Shown here piece by piece: positions 6,899-17,022 of a stretch of DNA of 43,229 bases. Source of the DNA: Candidatus Omnitrophota bacterium (lineage in GTDB: Bacteria > Omnitrophota > Gorgyraeia > Gygaellales > Profunditerraquicolaceae). The translations under genes and the position numbers were made by a program. The DNA is taken from contig JAUYBI010000029.1 in the NCBI GenBank assembly GCA_030693145.1, forward strand, positions 1 through 43,229. The letters are read 5' to 3'. The notes beneath the pieces were generated by a model. That model saw only the letters and a program-made list of their open reading frames with translations. It had not been told where the DNA came from and searched no databases. Each line of letters opens with the position of its first letter. Within the stretch, counting starts at the first letter, position 1.

Positions 6899-8464
6899 AT
6901 GACAACGGTAAAATTATACGATACCACCTTAAGGGACGGTTCACAGGCAGAAGGCATATCTTATTCGGTAATGGATAAAATCCGCATTGCTGAAGAGCTG
7001 GATAAGATCGGCATGCATTTTATTGAGGGGGGTTGGCCGGGTTCAAATCCTAAGGACCGGGAATTCTTTGAGAAAATAAGCCGGTCTAAACTTAAAAATT
7101 CTAAGATTGCTGCTTTTAGCATGACCCGCAGGCCGAATATCCCCGCTCACCAGGATAGTAATTTATTAGCCCTGCTAAAATCTAAAGCCCAAGTAATTAC
7201 CATCGTCGGTAAAACCTGGGATTTTCATGTAACCGAGGTTTTAAAAACTACGCTGGATGAGAATCTGGCGATGATTTTTGACAGTATTGATTTTTTGGTT
7301 AAAAAAGGATTCTTGGTATTTTATGACGCGGAGCATTTTTTTGATGCCTACCGCGCTAACAAAGATTACGCCTTAAAAACTTTAATCGCTGCCCAAGATG
7401 CCGGTTGTTCGGCAGTTTGTCTTTGCGATACTAACGGCGGGGCTTTAACCAGCCAGATTAGTTCTACGATTAAAGAAATTGAAGGAAAAATTAAGGTGGA
7501 TTTAGGAATTCATTGCCATAATGACTCCGGAGTGGCGATTGCTAATTCCCTGGCCGCGGTAGAGGCCGGAGCAAGCATAGTGCAGGGGACGATTAATGGT
7601 TACGGGGAACGCTGCGGAAATGCCGACTTAATCCCGATTATTGCGAATTTAAAAATTAAATTAGGAATCGACTGTATCCCGGATGCGCAATTAAAACAGC
7701 TGACGCATCTTTCACATTTTGTTAGTGAAATCAGCAATATGCGGCTAAAGAATGAGCAGCCTTTTGTGGGTGATTCGGCATTCGCGCATAAGGGCGGAAT
7801 GCATATTAACGCCATAATGAAAAACCCAAAAACCTACGAACATATTGATCCCTCTTTAGTCGGAAATCATCGCCGGGTTTTAGTTTCCGAACTGGGTGGC
7901 AAAACCGGAATTTTATTAAGGGCCAAGGACTTAAACTATGACCTAACTAAGACCGATCCGCAAACAAAAAAAATCCTGGAATTAGTGCAAGCTTTGGAGC
8001 ACAAGGGTTTTCAATTTGAAGCTGCCGAGGCGTCTTTTCAAATATTGATGCAAAGATCTTTAAAAAAATTTAAAAAATTCTTTGAATTAGAAGGATTTAA
8101 GGTAGTTATAGAAAAAGGTAAAGATAAGAAGATCACCTCTGAAGCCGTCATCAAGTTAAAGGTCAACGGAATTAAAGAGCATACTGCCGCCGAAGGAGAT
8201 GGCCCGATCAACGCATTAGACAATGCCTTGCGCAAGGCCCTTAAGGATTTTTATCCGACTTTAGCCAAAATGCATCTGTCTGATTTTAAAGTGCGCGTTC
8301 TGGATGAGAAAGCAGGCACCGCCGCCCGGGTGCGGGTATTAATCCAATCCCAGGACGGAAAAGACATCTGGAATACAATCGGAGTCCATGAAAATATCAT
8401 CGAGGCCAGTTGGCAGGCTCTGGTTGACAGTGTTGAGTATAAGCTCCTAAAGGATAAGCAGTAA
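6899..8464 (+). CDS. cimA: (R)-citramalate synthase
   Basis: Condenses pyruvate with acetyl-CoA to citramalate, the first step of the threonine-independent route to isoleucine. LYDTTLRDGSQAEGI at the N-terminus is the DRDG-type catalytic start of the isopropylmalate/citramalate synthase family, GIHCHNDSGVAIAN holds metal-binding histidines, and NGYGERCGNA is the third family motif. GGWPGSNPKD near residue 45 is characteristic of this long CimA type. The last about 120 residues form the LeuA-type allosteric dimer domain, so isoleucine feedback is expected. Ribosome-binding site AGAGGT precedes ATG 6899; the stop overlaps the valS start by one base. Confidence 0.93.
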   Translation: MTTVKLYDTTLRDGSQAEGISYSVMDKIRIAEELDKIGMHFIEGGWPGSNPKDREFFEKISRSKLKNSKIAAFSMTRRPNIPAHQDSNLLALLKSKAQVITIVGKTWDFHVTEVLKTTLDENLAMIFDSIDFLVKKGFLVFYDAEHFFDAYRANKDYALKTLIAAQDAGCSAVCLCDTNGGALTSQISSTIKEIEGKIKVDLGIHCHNDSGVAIANSLAAVEAGASIVQGTINGYGERCGNADLIPIIANLKIKLGIDCIPDAQLKQLTHLSHFVSEISNMRLKNEQPFVGDSAFAHKGGMHINAIMKNPKTYEHIDPSLVGNHRRVLVSELGGKTGILLRAKDLNYDLTKTDPQTKKILELVQALEHKGFQFEAAEASFQILMQRSLKKFKKFFELEGFKVVIEKGKDKKITSEAVIKLKVNGIKEHTAAEGDGPINALDNALRKALKDFYPTLAKMHLSDFKVRVLDEKAGTAARVRVLIQSQDGKDIWNTIGVHENIIEASWQALVDSVEYKLLKDKQ

Positions 8465-11190
8465 TGACACAAGAGCTTAGCAAACAGTACAACCCTAAAG
8501 ATACCGAAAGTAAGTGGTATAAAATTTGGGAAGAAAATAATCTTTTTTCCGCCGCGCCATCCCCGGATAAATTACCCTATTGCATAGTTATTCCGCCGCC
8601 TAATGTTACCGGAATCCTGCACATGGGCCATGCCTTAAATAACACTATTCAAGATATTTTAATCCGTTACAAGAAAATGCGGGGTTTTGCGGCCCTGTGG
8701 ATGCCGGGTACGGATCATGCCGGAATCGCCACGCAAAATGTTGTAGAAAAAGCCCTGGCTAAAGAGGGGCTCAAACGGCAAGATCTCGGCCGGGAAAAAT
8801 TCCTGGAGAAAGTCTGGGAATGGAAGCAGCTCTACGGGACAACCATCATTAACCAGCTTAAAAAAATCGGCTGCGCCTGCGATTGGGAGCGGGCGCGTTT
8901 TACCATGGATCAAGACTATTCTTTAGCTGTCACCGAAGCCTTTGTCAGGCTTTATGAAAAAAAACTGATTTATCAAGGCCACTATATTATCAACTGGTGC
9001 CCGCGCTGCCAGACGGCGTTAAGCGATGAAGAAGCCAGCCATATTGATTTAGAAGGAAATCTTTACTACCTTAAATACCCCCTCAAGGATAATCCGCAGG
9101 AATTTATCAGTGTTGCCACTACCCGGCCGGAAACTATGCTCGGTGATACAGCCGTAGCCGTAAACCCCAAAGATAAACGCTATAAAAAATATATCGGTAA
9201 ATACCTGATTCTGCCTATAATTAACCGGCCGATAAAAATCATTGCCGATAGCATAATCGACATGCAATTCGGGAGCGGAGCGGTTAAAGTTACTCCCGCG
9301 CACGACCTCAATGATTATGCTTTAGGGAAAAAACACGGTTTGGAATTTATCAATGTCCTGGCTCCGGATGGCAGGATGAACGAATTGGCGCAAAAATTCT
9401 GCGGGCTTGAGCGCTTTAAAGCCAGAGAAGCAATATTAGAAGATTTAAAATTATTGGGCTTACTGGAAAAAATTACGCCACATACGCTCTCTGTGAAGCA
9501 TTGTTACCGCTGCAACACGATTGTAGAGCCATATTTGTCAAAACAATGGTTTGTGAAAATGAAACCCTTGGCTAAACCGGCGATTGCGGCAGTTAAAAAA
9601 GAGAAGATAAAGTTTTATCCTGCGCGCTGGACTAAGGTTTATTTAAACTGGATGGAGAATATCCAAGACTGGTGTATCTCCCGGCAAATCTGGTGGGGAC
9701 ACCGGATGCCGGTTTATTACTGTAAAAATTGCCGGGAGAAAAATCCAAAAGCCGGGATCATCGTATCCAGAATAAAACCTTCTAAATGCCCGAAATGCGG
9801 ATCAGAGAACTTAACGCAAGAAGAGGATGTCCTGGATACCTGGTTTTCCAGCTGGCTTTGGCCGTTTGCCACCTTCTATTGGCCTAAAGAAAATGCCGAC
9901 TTAAAATATTTTTATCCCACTGCAACTCTGGTTACTGCTCCGGAAATTATCTTTTTTTGGGTAGCGCGCATGATTATGGCGGGTTTTGAATTTAAACAAC
10001 AAATCCCTTTTAAAAATGTTTATATCCACGGCACGGTGCGCGACAGTCAGGGAAAAAAGATGTCCAAATCTTTAGGTAATGCGCTTGACCCCTTGGAGGT
10101 CATCGCGGAGTATGGAACAGATGCCTTACGTTTTAGCCTTATCTCGATAACTTCTCAGGGCCAGGATGTATATTTGTCTAAAGACAGATTTGAGCAAGGC
10201 AGGAACTTTGCCAATAAAATCTGGAATGCCTCACGCTTTATTCTAACTAACCTTAAGCCTGAAGATGTAAACGTAGATTTGTGCGTTTTCTTTAAACGCG
10301 AACAGCTGGATATTGTTAACCGCTGGATCTTAAGCCGTTTTTATACAACCCTGGAGAAAGTAGGCAAAGAATTAGATAATTTTAAATTCAATGAAGCTGC
10401 CAGTAGCTTGTATTCATTTTTCTGGCATGAATTCTGTGATTGGTATCTGGAATTAATTAAACCTCAAATCGGACAAAAGCAAACCCAAATAGTGATGTAT
10501 AAGGTTTTAGAAAAATACCTTAGGCTAATTCATCCTTTTATGCCTTTTATCTCCGAGGAGATTTGGCAGCGCCTTCCAGGCGCCAAAGATTCAACCCCTT
10601 CGACGCACCCCGGGCTAAAGCCCGGGGTTTGCTCAGGGTTGATGGTGAGCAAAGTCGAACCATCAATTATGCAACAAAACTGGCCGCATTTACAGAGCGA
10701 ACTAATCAATAAGCAAGATGAATTGCAGATGGAGCTGGCTTTTGAGGTGATTAATGTAATAAGAAATACGCGCGCAGAGTTAGAGGTTAACCCTGCCAGC
10801 CGTATTGATATCCAAATAAGCGTCGCAAGTAAACTTACTCAAAAATCTCTGGGGCTACTTTCAGGCTACATAAAAAATTTGGCTAAAATTAACGATTTAA
10901 CTCTAACCGAGAAATATATTGCTCAAAATAACCAATACGCGGTTGTTTTTAAGGATCTGCATATTGTCATGCCGCTTGAGGGGATCGTTAATATCGCCCA
11001 GCAGCTTAATAAAACTAATCTAAAAATTGATAAATTAAAATCCGAAATTAAAAATAAAGAGGGGATGCTGGTAAATAAAAATTTTACTCTGCGTGCCCCC
11101 GAAGAAATTGTAGAAGCAGAAAAAAATAAATTAATTGATATGCGTGAGCAGGTAAAGAAACTGGAGGCAATCAAAAATGGCTTACGCTAA
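8464..11190 (+). CDS. valS: Valyl-tRNA synthetase
   Basis: Class I synthetase charging tRNA-Val. HMGH (53-56) and KMSKS (532-536) form the ATP site; the CP1 editing domain holds the TTRPETMLGDTAV motif; cysteine pairs at HCYRCN, YYCKNC and KCPKCG suggest zinc binding; a coiled-coil C-terminal arm (about residues 840-900) ends the protein. In the anticodon-binding domain, between IWQRLPGAKD and SIMQQNWPH, about 24 residues have no counterpart in the family. They are encoded by a palindromic repeat (10595-10666) inserted in frame. The start overlaps the cimA stop; the 3' end overlaps nadC by 14 nt. Confidence 0.97.
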   Translation: MTQELSKQYNPKDTESKWYKIWEENNLFSAAPSPDKLPYCIVIPPPNVTGILHMGHALNNTIQDILIRYKKMRGFAALWMPGTDHAGIATQNVVEKALAKEGLKRQDLGREKFLEKVWEWKQLYGTTIINQLKKIGCACDWERARFTMDQDYSLAVTEAFVRLYEKKLIYQGHYIINWCPRCQTALSDEEASHIDLEGNLYYLKYPLKDNPQEFISVATTRPETMLGDTAVAVNPKDKRYKKYIGKYLILPIINRPIKIIADSIIDMQFGSGAVKVTPAHDLNDYALGKKHGLEFINVLAPDGRMNELAQKFCGLERFKAREAILEDLKLLGLLEKITPHTLSVKHCYRCNTIVEPYLSKQWFVKMKPLAKPAIAAVKKEKIKFYPARWTKVYLNWMENIQDWCISRQIWWGHRMPVYYCKNCREKNPKAGIIVSRIKPSKCPKCGSENLTQEEDVLDTWFSSWLWPFATFYWPKENADLKYFYPTATLVTAPEIIFFWVARMIMAGFEFKQQIPFKNVYIHGTVRDSQGKKMSKSLGNALDPLEVIAEYGTDALRFSLISITSQGQDVYLSKDRFEQGRNFANKIWNASRFILTNLKPEDVNVDLCVFFKREQLDIVNRWILSRFYTTLEKVGKELDNFKFNEAASSLYSFFWHEFCDWYLELIKPQIGQKQTQIVMYKVLEKYLRLIHPFMPFISEEIWQRLPGAKDSTPSTHPGLKPGVCSGLMVSKVEPSIMQQNWPHLQSELINKQDELQMELAFEVINVIRNTRAELEVNPASRIDIQISVASKLTQKSLGLLSGYIKNLAKINDLTLTEKYIAQNNQYAVVFKDLHIVMPLEGIVNIAQQLNKTNLKIDKLKSEIKNKEGMLVNKNFTLRAPEEIVEAEKNKLIDMREQVKKLEAIKNGLR
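10595..10666. repeat. In-frame palindromic element inside valS, itself nested
   Basis: 72 nt (24 codons) from CCTTCGAC to GTCGAACCATCA. The same outer sequence recurs in glyS at 35983-36029 and as a composite before apt. Compared with the glyS copy, this one carries an extra piece at 10603-10627 that contains its own perfect hairpin (10608-10616 with 10619-10627, CCCCGGGCT). The right part reads GCTCAGG, then TTGATGGTGAGCAAAG, then the end motif. Length divisible by three keeps valS open. Confidence 0.85.
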
Positions 11191-12058
11191 ATACTTCTTA
11201 TCTGAAACCAAGCCTGAGCTTAACCCTGAGGAACTAAAAGCAATCATTGAGCGTGCGCTTACGGAAGATATTGGCCGGGGCGATATTACCACGCAGCTAA
11301 ATATCCCCAAAGACATCTGCATCCAGGCTGAAATTATCGCCCAAGAAGATTTCTTGCTTTGCGGCATTGATCTGGCGGGCAATGTATTTAAAACCGTAGA
11401 CCCAAGCTTAAAATTCACCCCAAAGATCAAAGAGGGCAGGGGAGTCTGCAATAAGGATACTCTGGCGATTATCTCAGGAAGGGCAGGCAGTATTCTTACG
11501 GCGGAGCGCGTGGCCTTAAATTTATTAGCATTACTTTCCGGGATCGCCACCAAAACATCTAAGTTTGTTAAACGGATAGAACCCTTTAAAACCAAAATTA
11601 CCGATACGCGTAAAACTTTTCCCGGCTTAAGGGCCCTGCAGAAATATGCGGTTAGAATCGGCTCAGGCTATAATCACCGCATGCGCCTGGATGAAATGGT
11701 GCTGCTTAAAGATAACCATTTAAAAATTGTGGGAGGGTATTCTCAACTACCCAAAGTGCCTAAGGGATGTAAGATTGAAATCGAAACTCAAAACTTAAAA
11801 GAATTTTTACAAGCTTTGAGCCTTAGGCCGGATATCATTATGCTGGACAACATGAAGATTCGGGATATTCAAGAGGCGGTAAGCATTAGGAATAATCTTA
11901 AATTTAATGGACGGCGCTGCCCTACTTTGCTCGAAGCAAGCGGAGGTATACATCTGGGTAACGTAAGAAAATACGCCGCAAGCGGAGTGGAAATAATTTC
12001 AATCGGAGAGCTAACCGATTCGGTAGAATCCGTGGATATCAGCTTAGAAGTGCTCTAA
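11177..12058 (+). CDS. nadC: Nicotinate-nucleotide pyrophosphorylase (carboxylating)
   Basis: Quinolinate phosphoribosyltransferase: makes nicotinate mononucleotide from quinolinate and PRPP in de novo NAD synthesis. At 293 residues it is a normal length. DIGRGDITT near residue 30, DTRKTFPGLRALQKYAV and the following GYNHRMRLDEMVLLKDNH bear the basic residues that bind quinolinate and PRPP, and the EASGGI and GVEIISIGELT motifs close the barrel. nadA and nadB are not in the window. The start lies within the last 14 nt of valS, and uvrB starts 9 nt after its stop. Confidence 0.95.
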   Translation: MAYAKYFLSETKPELNPEELKAIIERALTEDIGRGDITTQLNIPKDICIQAEIIAQEDFLLCGIDLAGNVFKTVDPSLKFTPKIKEGRGVCNKDTLAIISGRAGSILTAERVALNLLALLSGIATKTSKFVKRIEPFKTKITDTRKTFPGLRALQKYAVRIGSGYNHRMRLDEMVLLKDNHLKIVGGYSQLPKVPKGCKIEIETQNLKEFLQALSLRPDIIMLDNMKIRDIQEAVSIRNNLKFNGRRCPTLLEASGGIHLGNVRKYAASGVEIISIGELTDSVESVDISLEVL

Positions 12059-12067
12059 AATGTTCTG

Positions 12068-14041
12068 ATGAATAAGTTTAAGCTTGTTTCTAGTTTCTCA
12101 CCCTGCGGCGATCAGCCTAAAGCAATACAAGCACTCTCTAAATCCATCCTGGCTAAACAGCGTTATTCTACGCTTTTAGGGGTTACCGGAAGCGGTAAAA
12201 CATTTACGCTGGCTAATGTTATCGCCAAAGTAAACTTGCCGACGCTGATAATCTCTCACAATAAAACCTTAGCCGCCCAGCTTTATGCTGAATTTAAAGA
12301 ATTTTTTCCGCGTAATGCGGTTGAATATTTCGTAAGTTACTACGATTACTACCAACCGGAAGCCTACATTCCTTCTACGGATACTTACATCGAAAAGGAT
12401 TCTTCAATTAATGAACGCCTGGACCGTTTACGGCTTTCTGCGACTACCTCCTTAATTAGCCGGCCGGATGTAATTGTCGTGGCTTCCGTATCCTGTATTT
12501 ATAATTTAGGCTCACCGCAGGACTACCAAGAAATGCTGGTTATCTTAAATAAGGGCGCCTCTATCTTGCGGGATGAATTAATCGCTAAACTCATTCAGAT
12601 TAAATATGAGCGTAATGATTATGAATTTAAGCGGGGAAAAATCAGGGTGCGCGGAGATACAATTGAAATATTCCCAGCTTACAGCCAACAAGCGCTGCGC
12701 CTGGAATTAACCCAGGACAAAATATCCCAAATTTCAGTAATCGACCCGGTATCGGCAAAAATAATCAACCGGATCAATCGGGTAGCTATTTATCCGGCCA
12801 AGCATTTTATCGCCTCCCCGGATAGAATCCAGGCGGCGGTAGGTTCGATAAAAGAAGAGCTGGCTGCCCGGTTAAAAGAATTACGGGAAGAAAATAAATT
12901 ATTGCCGGCCCAGCGCCTGGAGTCGCGCACAAATTATGATTTGGAGATGCTTAAGGAAATCGGATATTGTCACGGAATAGAAAATTATTCGCGCCATTTG
13001 AATAGTTCTGCGGCAGGATCCCGGCCGTCGGCAATGATGGATTATTTTGGCGGAGATTTCTTAACGATTATTGATGAATCACATGCTACTCTACCGCAAA
13101 TAAGAGGGATGTATGCCGGTGACCGGGCCAGAAAAGAGACGCTCGTAAATTACGGATTCAGGCTGCCTTCATGCCTGGATAACCGTCCGCTAAAATTTAA
13201 TGAATTTAACCGCCTGGTAAAACAATTAATCTTTGTTTCCGCTACCCCTGATGAATATGAATTAACCTTAAGCGCCAATAAAATTATTGAGCAGATTATC
13301 CGCCCTACCGGGTTAATTGATCCGGAGATTATGGTTAAGCCTACAGCCGGCCAAATTGAGGATTTGATTCTACGGATAAAGCAGCGGGCAAAAAATAATC
13401 AACGCGTCCTGGTAACCACATTGACCAAAAGGTCAAGCGAAGACCTGGCCCATTATCTTACGGAGCAGGGAATAAGAGTGAAATATTTACATTCTGAAAT
13501 ACAAACTATCCAGCGATCGGTGATCCTTAAAGAACTGCGCGAAGGAAAATTTGACTGCCTGGTAGGAATTAACCTTCTTCGTGAAGGCCTGGATTTACCG
13601 GAAGTTTCATTAGTGGCAATCCTGGATGCAGACAAAGAAGGGTTTCTGCGGAGCTCTACCGCGCTTATTCAGGTAGGCGGCCGCGCTGCCCGCAACTTAA
13701 ACGGTACAGTAATCATGTATGCCGATACGATCACCAAATCGATGAAAAAAGCAATTGACGAAAGCAAACGGCGCAGAATCATGCAAATGAAATTTAACCG
13801 GAAAAATAAAATTACCCCGCGTTCTATTCGTACAGCCATCAAAAAAGGTATTGATGATTTAAAGGGAGCCCAGGAATTTGTGCAAGGGCTAACCGGAGAA
13901 CCGCTCGAGCAATACCAGTTGCATAAATATATTACTGAGTTAGAATATGAAATGGAGTTAGCAGCCCGGAACTTACAATTTGAGAAAGCCGCCGGCTTAA
14001 GGGATAAAGTTAAGGAGTTACGCGATGCTATTAGCCATTGA
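12068..14041 (+). CDS. uvrB: Excinuclease ABC subunit B
   Basis: Damage-verifying helicase-like subunit of nucleotide excision repair, acting between UvrA and UvrC. 657 residues, full length. GVTGSGKT is Walker A, YYDYYQPEAYIPSTDTYIEKD is the beta-hairpin region that inserts between DNA strands, EIGYCHGIENYSRHL and the DESHAT box belong to the first motor half, and LREGLDLPEVSLV plus QVGGRAARN to the second. The C-terminal UVR motif (residues about 620-655) binds UvrC. Last 17 nt overlap coaX. uvrA and uvrC are not in the window. Confidence 0.97.
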   Translation: MNKFKLVSSFSPCGDQPKAIQALSKSILAKQRYSTLLGVTGSGKTFTLANVIAKVNLPTLIISHNKTLAAQLYAEFKEFFPRNAVEYFVSYYDYYQPEAYIPSTDTYIEKDSSINERLDRLRLSATTSLISRPDVIVVASVSCIYNLGSPQDYQEMLVILNKGASILRDELIAKLIQIKYERNDYEFKRGKIRVRGDTIEIFPAYSQQALRLELTQDKISQISVIDPVSAKIINRINRVAIYPAKHFIASPDRIQAAVGSIKEELAARLKELREENKLLPAQRLESRTNYDLEMLKEIGYCHGIENYSRHLNSSAAGSRPSAMMDYFGGDFLTIIDESHATLPQIRGMYAGDRARKETLVNYGFRLPSCLDNRPLKFNEFNRLVKQLIFVSATPDEYELTLSANKIIEQIIRPTGLIDPEIMVKPTAGQIEDLILRIKQRAKNNQRVLVTTLTKRSSEDLAHYLTEQGIRVKYLHSEIQTIQRSVILKELREGKFDCLVGINLLREGLDLPEVSLVAILDADKEGFLRSSTALIQVGGRAARNLNGTVIMYADTITKSMKKAIDESKRRRIMQMKFNRKNKITPRSIRTAIKKGIDDLKGAQEFVQGLTGEPLEQYQLHKYITELEYEMELAARNLQFEKAAGLRDKVKELRDAISH

Positions 14042-14774
14042 TATCGGCAATACGAATATATCCGGCGGAATATTCGCCGGAGAAAAACTAAAACACCATT
14101 TTGATATCGCCACTAAAAGTTATAAAAAAGCAGAATTGGCAAAAAAATTAAAAGCTTATCCTGAAATATCCGCCAGTATTATCTGCAGCGTTGTCCCTAA
14201 ACTGACCCGGGTTATTCAGCGTAACTTAAAGCTCCTCTATCGCCAAACTCCCTATATAATAGGTAAAGACTTAGTCGTCCCCCTGGAAAATCGTTACCGC
14301 CTGCCGCAACAAGTTGGCCAGGATCGGCTGGTAAATGCTTATGCTGCCAGCAGCCTTTATACCGGCCCTCTGATTGTTATAGATTCCGGCACGGCCATTA
14401 CCTTTGATGTAATCTCTAGAGACCGGGCATACTTAGGAGGTTTAATTTTCCCGGGAATGAGTATCTCTCTGGAGGCCTTAAAGGAGAAAACCGCATTATT
14501 ACCTCAAGTAAAATTACAACAGCCGAAAATGTTTATTGGCCGGGATACCAAAAATAGCATTTTAAGCGGAGTTGTTTTTGGCACTGCCGCCTTGAGTAAA
14601 GAGTTGGCCGCAAGAATTAAACAGTATCTTGGTAGAAACGCTAAGATTATCGGCACCGGCGGTAATATCTCTTTAATCAAAAAATATTCCGGTATGAAAA
14701 TGGAAATCAACAAAAACCTGACTTTAATCGGAATCAAGCTTATTTATGAAAATGAAAGAACACCCCGGATTTAG
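14025..14774 (+). CDS. coaX: Type III pantothenate kinase
   Basis: First step of CoA synthesis, pantothenate to 4'-phosphopantothenate, by the acetyl-CoA-insensitive CoaX class. The 249 residues have the ASKHA-fold marks: LAIDIGNTN at the start (phosphate 1), GQDRLVNAYAA, and VIDSGTAITFDV (phosphate 2), then GGLIFPGM and IGTGGN. The start ATG 14025 sits inside the uvrB end, so translation is probably coupled. Together with coaB, panB and panE it makes four CoA-pathway genes in the window. Nothing suggests a second kinase type here. Confidence 0.94.
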   Translation: MLLAIDIGNTNISGGIFAGEKLKHHFDIATKSYKKAELAKKLKAYPEISASIICSVVPKLTRVIQRNLKLLYRQTPYIIGKDLVVPLENRYRLPQQVGQDRLVNAYAASSLYTGPLIVIDSGTAITFDVISRDRAYLGGLIFPGMSISLEALKEKTALLPQVKLQQPKMFIGRDTKNSILSGVVFGTAALSKELAARIKQYLGRNAKIIGTGGNISLIKKYSGMKMEINKNLTLIGIKLIYENERTPRI

Positions 14775-14783
14775 AAAAAACTC

Positions 14784-14811
14784 TTGACAAGAAATTTTTT
14801 TTCTATATAAT
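14784..14811 (+). promoter_or_regulatory. Sigma-70 type promoter of groESL
   Basis: TTGACA at 14784-14789 and TATAAT at 14806-14811 with a 16-nt spacer, both exact consensus. The last base of the -10 box is the first base of the CIRCE element, so repressor binding would block initiation. Confidence 0.9.
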
Positions 14812-14837
14812 TAGCACTCTAGAGAAAAGAGTGCTAG
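14811..14837. promoter_or_regulatory. CIRCE operator (HrcA site)
   Basis: TTAGCACTC, 9-nt spacer, GAGTGCTAG: the classic CIRCE inverted repeat with one mismatch at the last base. It binds the HrcA repressor, so groESL should be heat-inducible through HrcA. hrcA is not in the window. Confidence 0.95.
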
Positions 14838-14858
14838 TTCTAAATTAACAACCGGATG

Positions 14859-14890
14859 ACACCCCGCGCTAATTGGTATTGCGCGGGTGT
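14859..14890 (+). promoter_or_regulatory. GC-rich hairpin in groES leader
   Basis: 14859-14869 (ACACCCCGCGC) pairs with 14881-14890 (GCGCGGGTGT) with one bulged base and an 11-nt loop, 27 nt before the groES start. It lacks a T run, so it is not a typical terminator. An mRNA-stability or thermosensing role is possible but unproved. Confidence 0.5.
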
Positions 14891-14917
14891 TATGTCATTA
14901 CATAAGGAGGTGACAAG

Positions 14918-15208
14918 ATGGAGATTAAACCATTGGGTGATCGCGTTGTCGTTAAACCTTTAGAAGCAGAGAATAAAAGTAAGGGCGGTATTGTCCTGCC
15001 GGATTCTGCCAAGGAAAAACCGCAAGAGGCCAAAGTGGTGGCTGTAGGCAAAGGTAAAATATTAGAGAGTGGCGCTATTCAGGCCCCGGAAGTAAAAGTC
15101 GGAGATAAGGTAATATTTGGAAAATATTCCGGCAATGAGTTTATTACCAAAGAAGGCGAAGAGTTGCTTATTCTGCGCGAGGAAGATATTTTAGCGATTA
15201 TTAAATAA
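14918..15208 (+). CDS. groES: Co-chaperonin GroES
   Basis: Heptameric lid of the GroEL folding chamber. 96 residues, normal. It starts [14 protein letters not shown] and contains the mobile loop that docks on GroEL ([19 protein letters not shown]) and the [11 protein letters not shown] motif. A consensus ribosome-binding site AAGGAGGTGA precedes ATG 14918. Transcribed from the CIRCE promoter with groEL 103 nt downstream; the spacer contains two hairpins. Confidence 0.98.
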   Translation: MEIKPLGDRVVVKPLEAENKSKGGIVLPDSAKEKPQEAKVVAVGKGKILESGAIQAPEVKVGDKVIFGKYSGNEFITKEGEELLILREEDILAIIK

Positions 15209-15220
15209 AACAGGGAAGCT

Positions 15221-15243
15221 CCCGCCTCAAATTATTCGGCGGG
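15221..15243 (+). other. Hairpin after groES
   Basis: CCCGCC (15221-15226) pairs with GGCGGG (15238-15243) around an 11-nt loop, 12 nt past the groES stop. It is followed by ATTAATT rather than a T run, so it may be an RNA-processing or attenuating stem that sets the groES to groEL ratio rather than a terminator. Confidence 0.55.
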
Positions 15244-15252
15244 ATTAATTCA

Positions 15253-16949
<1,697 letters not shown>

Positions 16950-16973
16950 AAAGTAGTAAATAGTAGTTAGTAT

Positions 16974-17019
16974 TAAACATGGGGACGGTTCTATTTTTAT
17001 AGAACCGTCCCCATGTTTT
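16974..17019. repeat. GGGGACGGTTCT REP-like hairpin after groEL
   Basis: Perfect 21-bp stem (16974-16994 with 16999-17019) and TTTT loop, built around GGGGACGGTTCTAT and its complement. The right arm ends in a T-rich run, so it can also serve as the groESL terminator. A second copy with the same GGGGACGGTTCT arms lies at 39176-39209. Sequences of this type are commonly REPs mobilised by a RAYT (IS200-like) transposase, which is not in the window. Confidence 0.88.
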
Positions 17020-17022
17020 TAA

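Noticed and set aside
10595-10666. A mini-intein or intron in valS
   Set aside because: Only 24 codons, no splicing motifs, and the same sequence occurs outside genes, so a repeat insertion is the simpler view.
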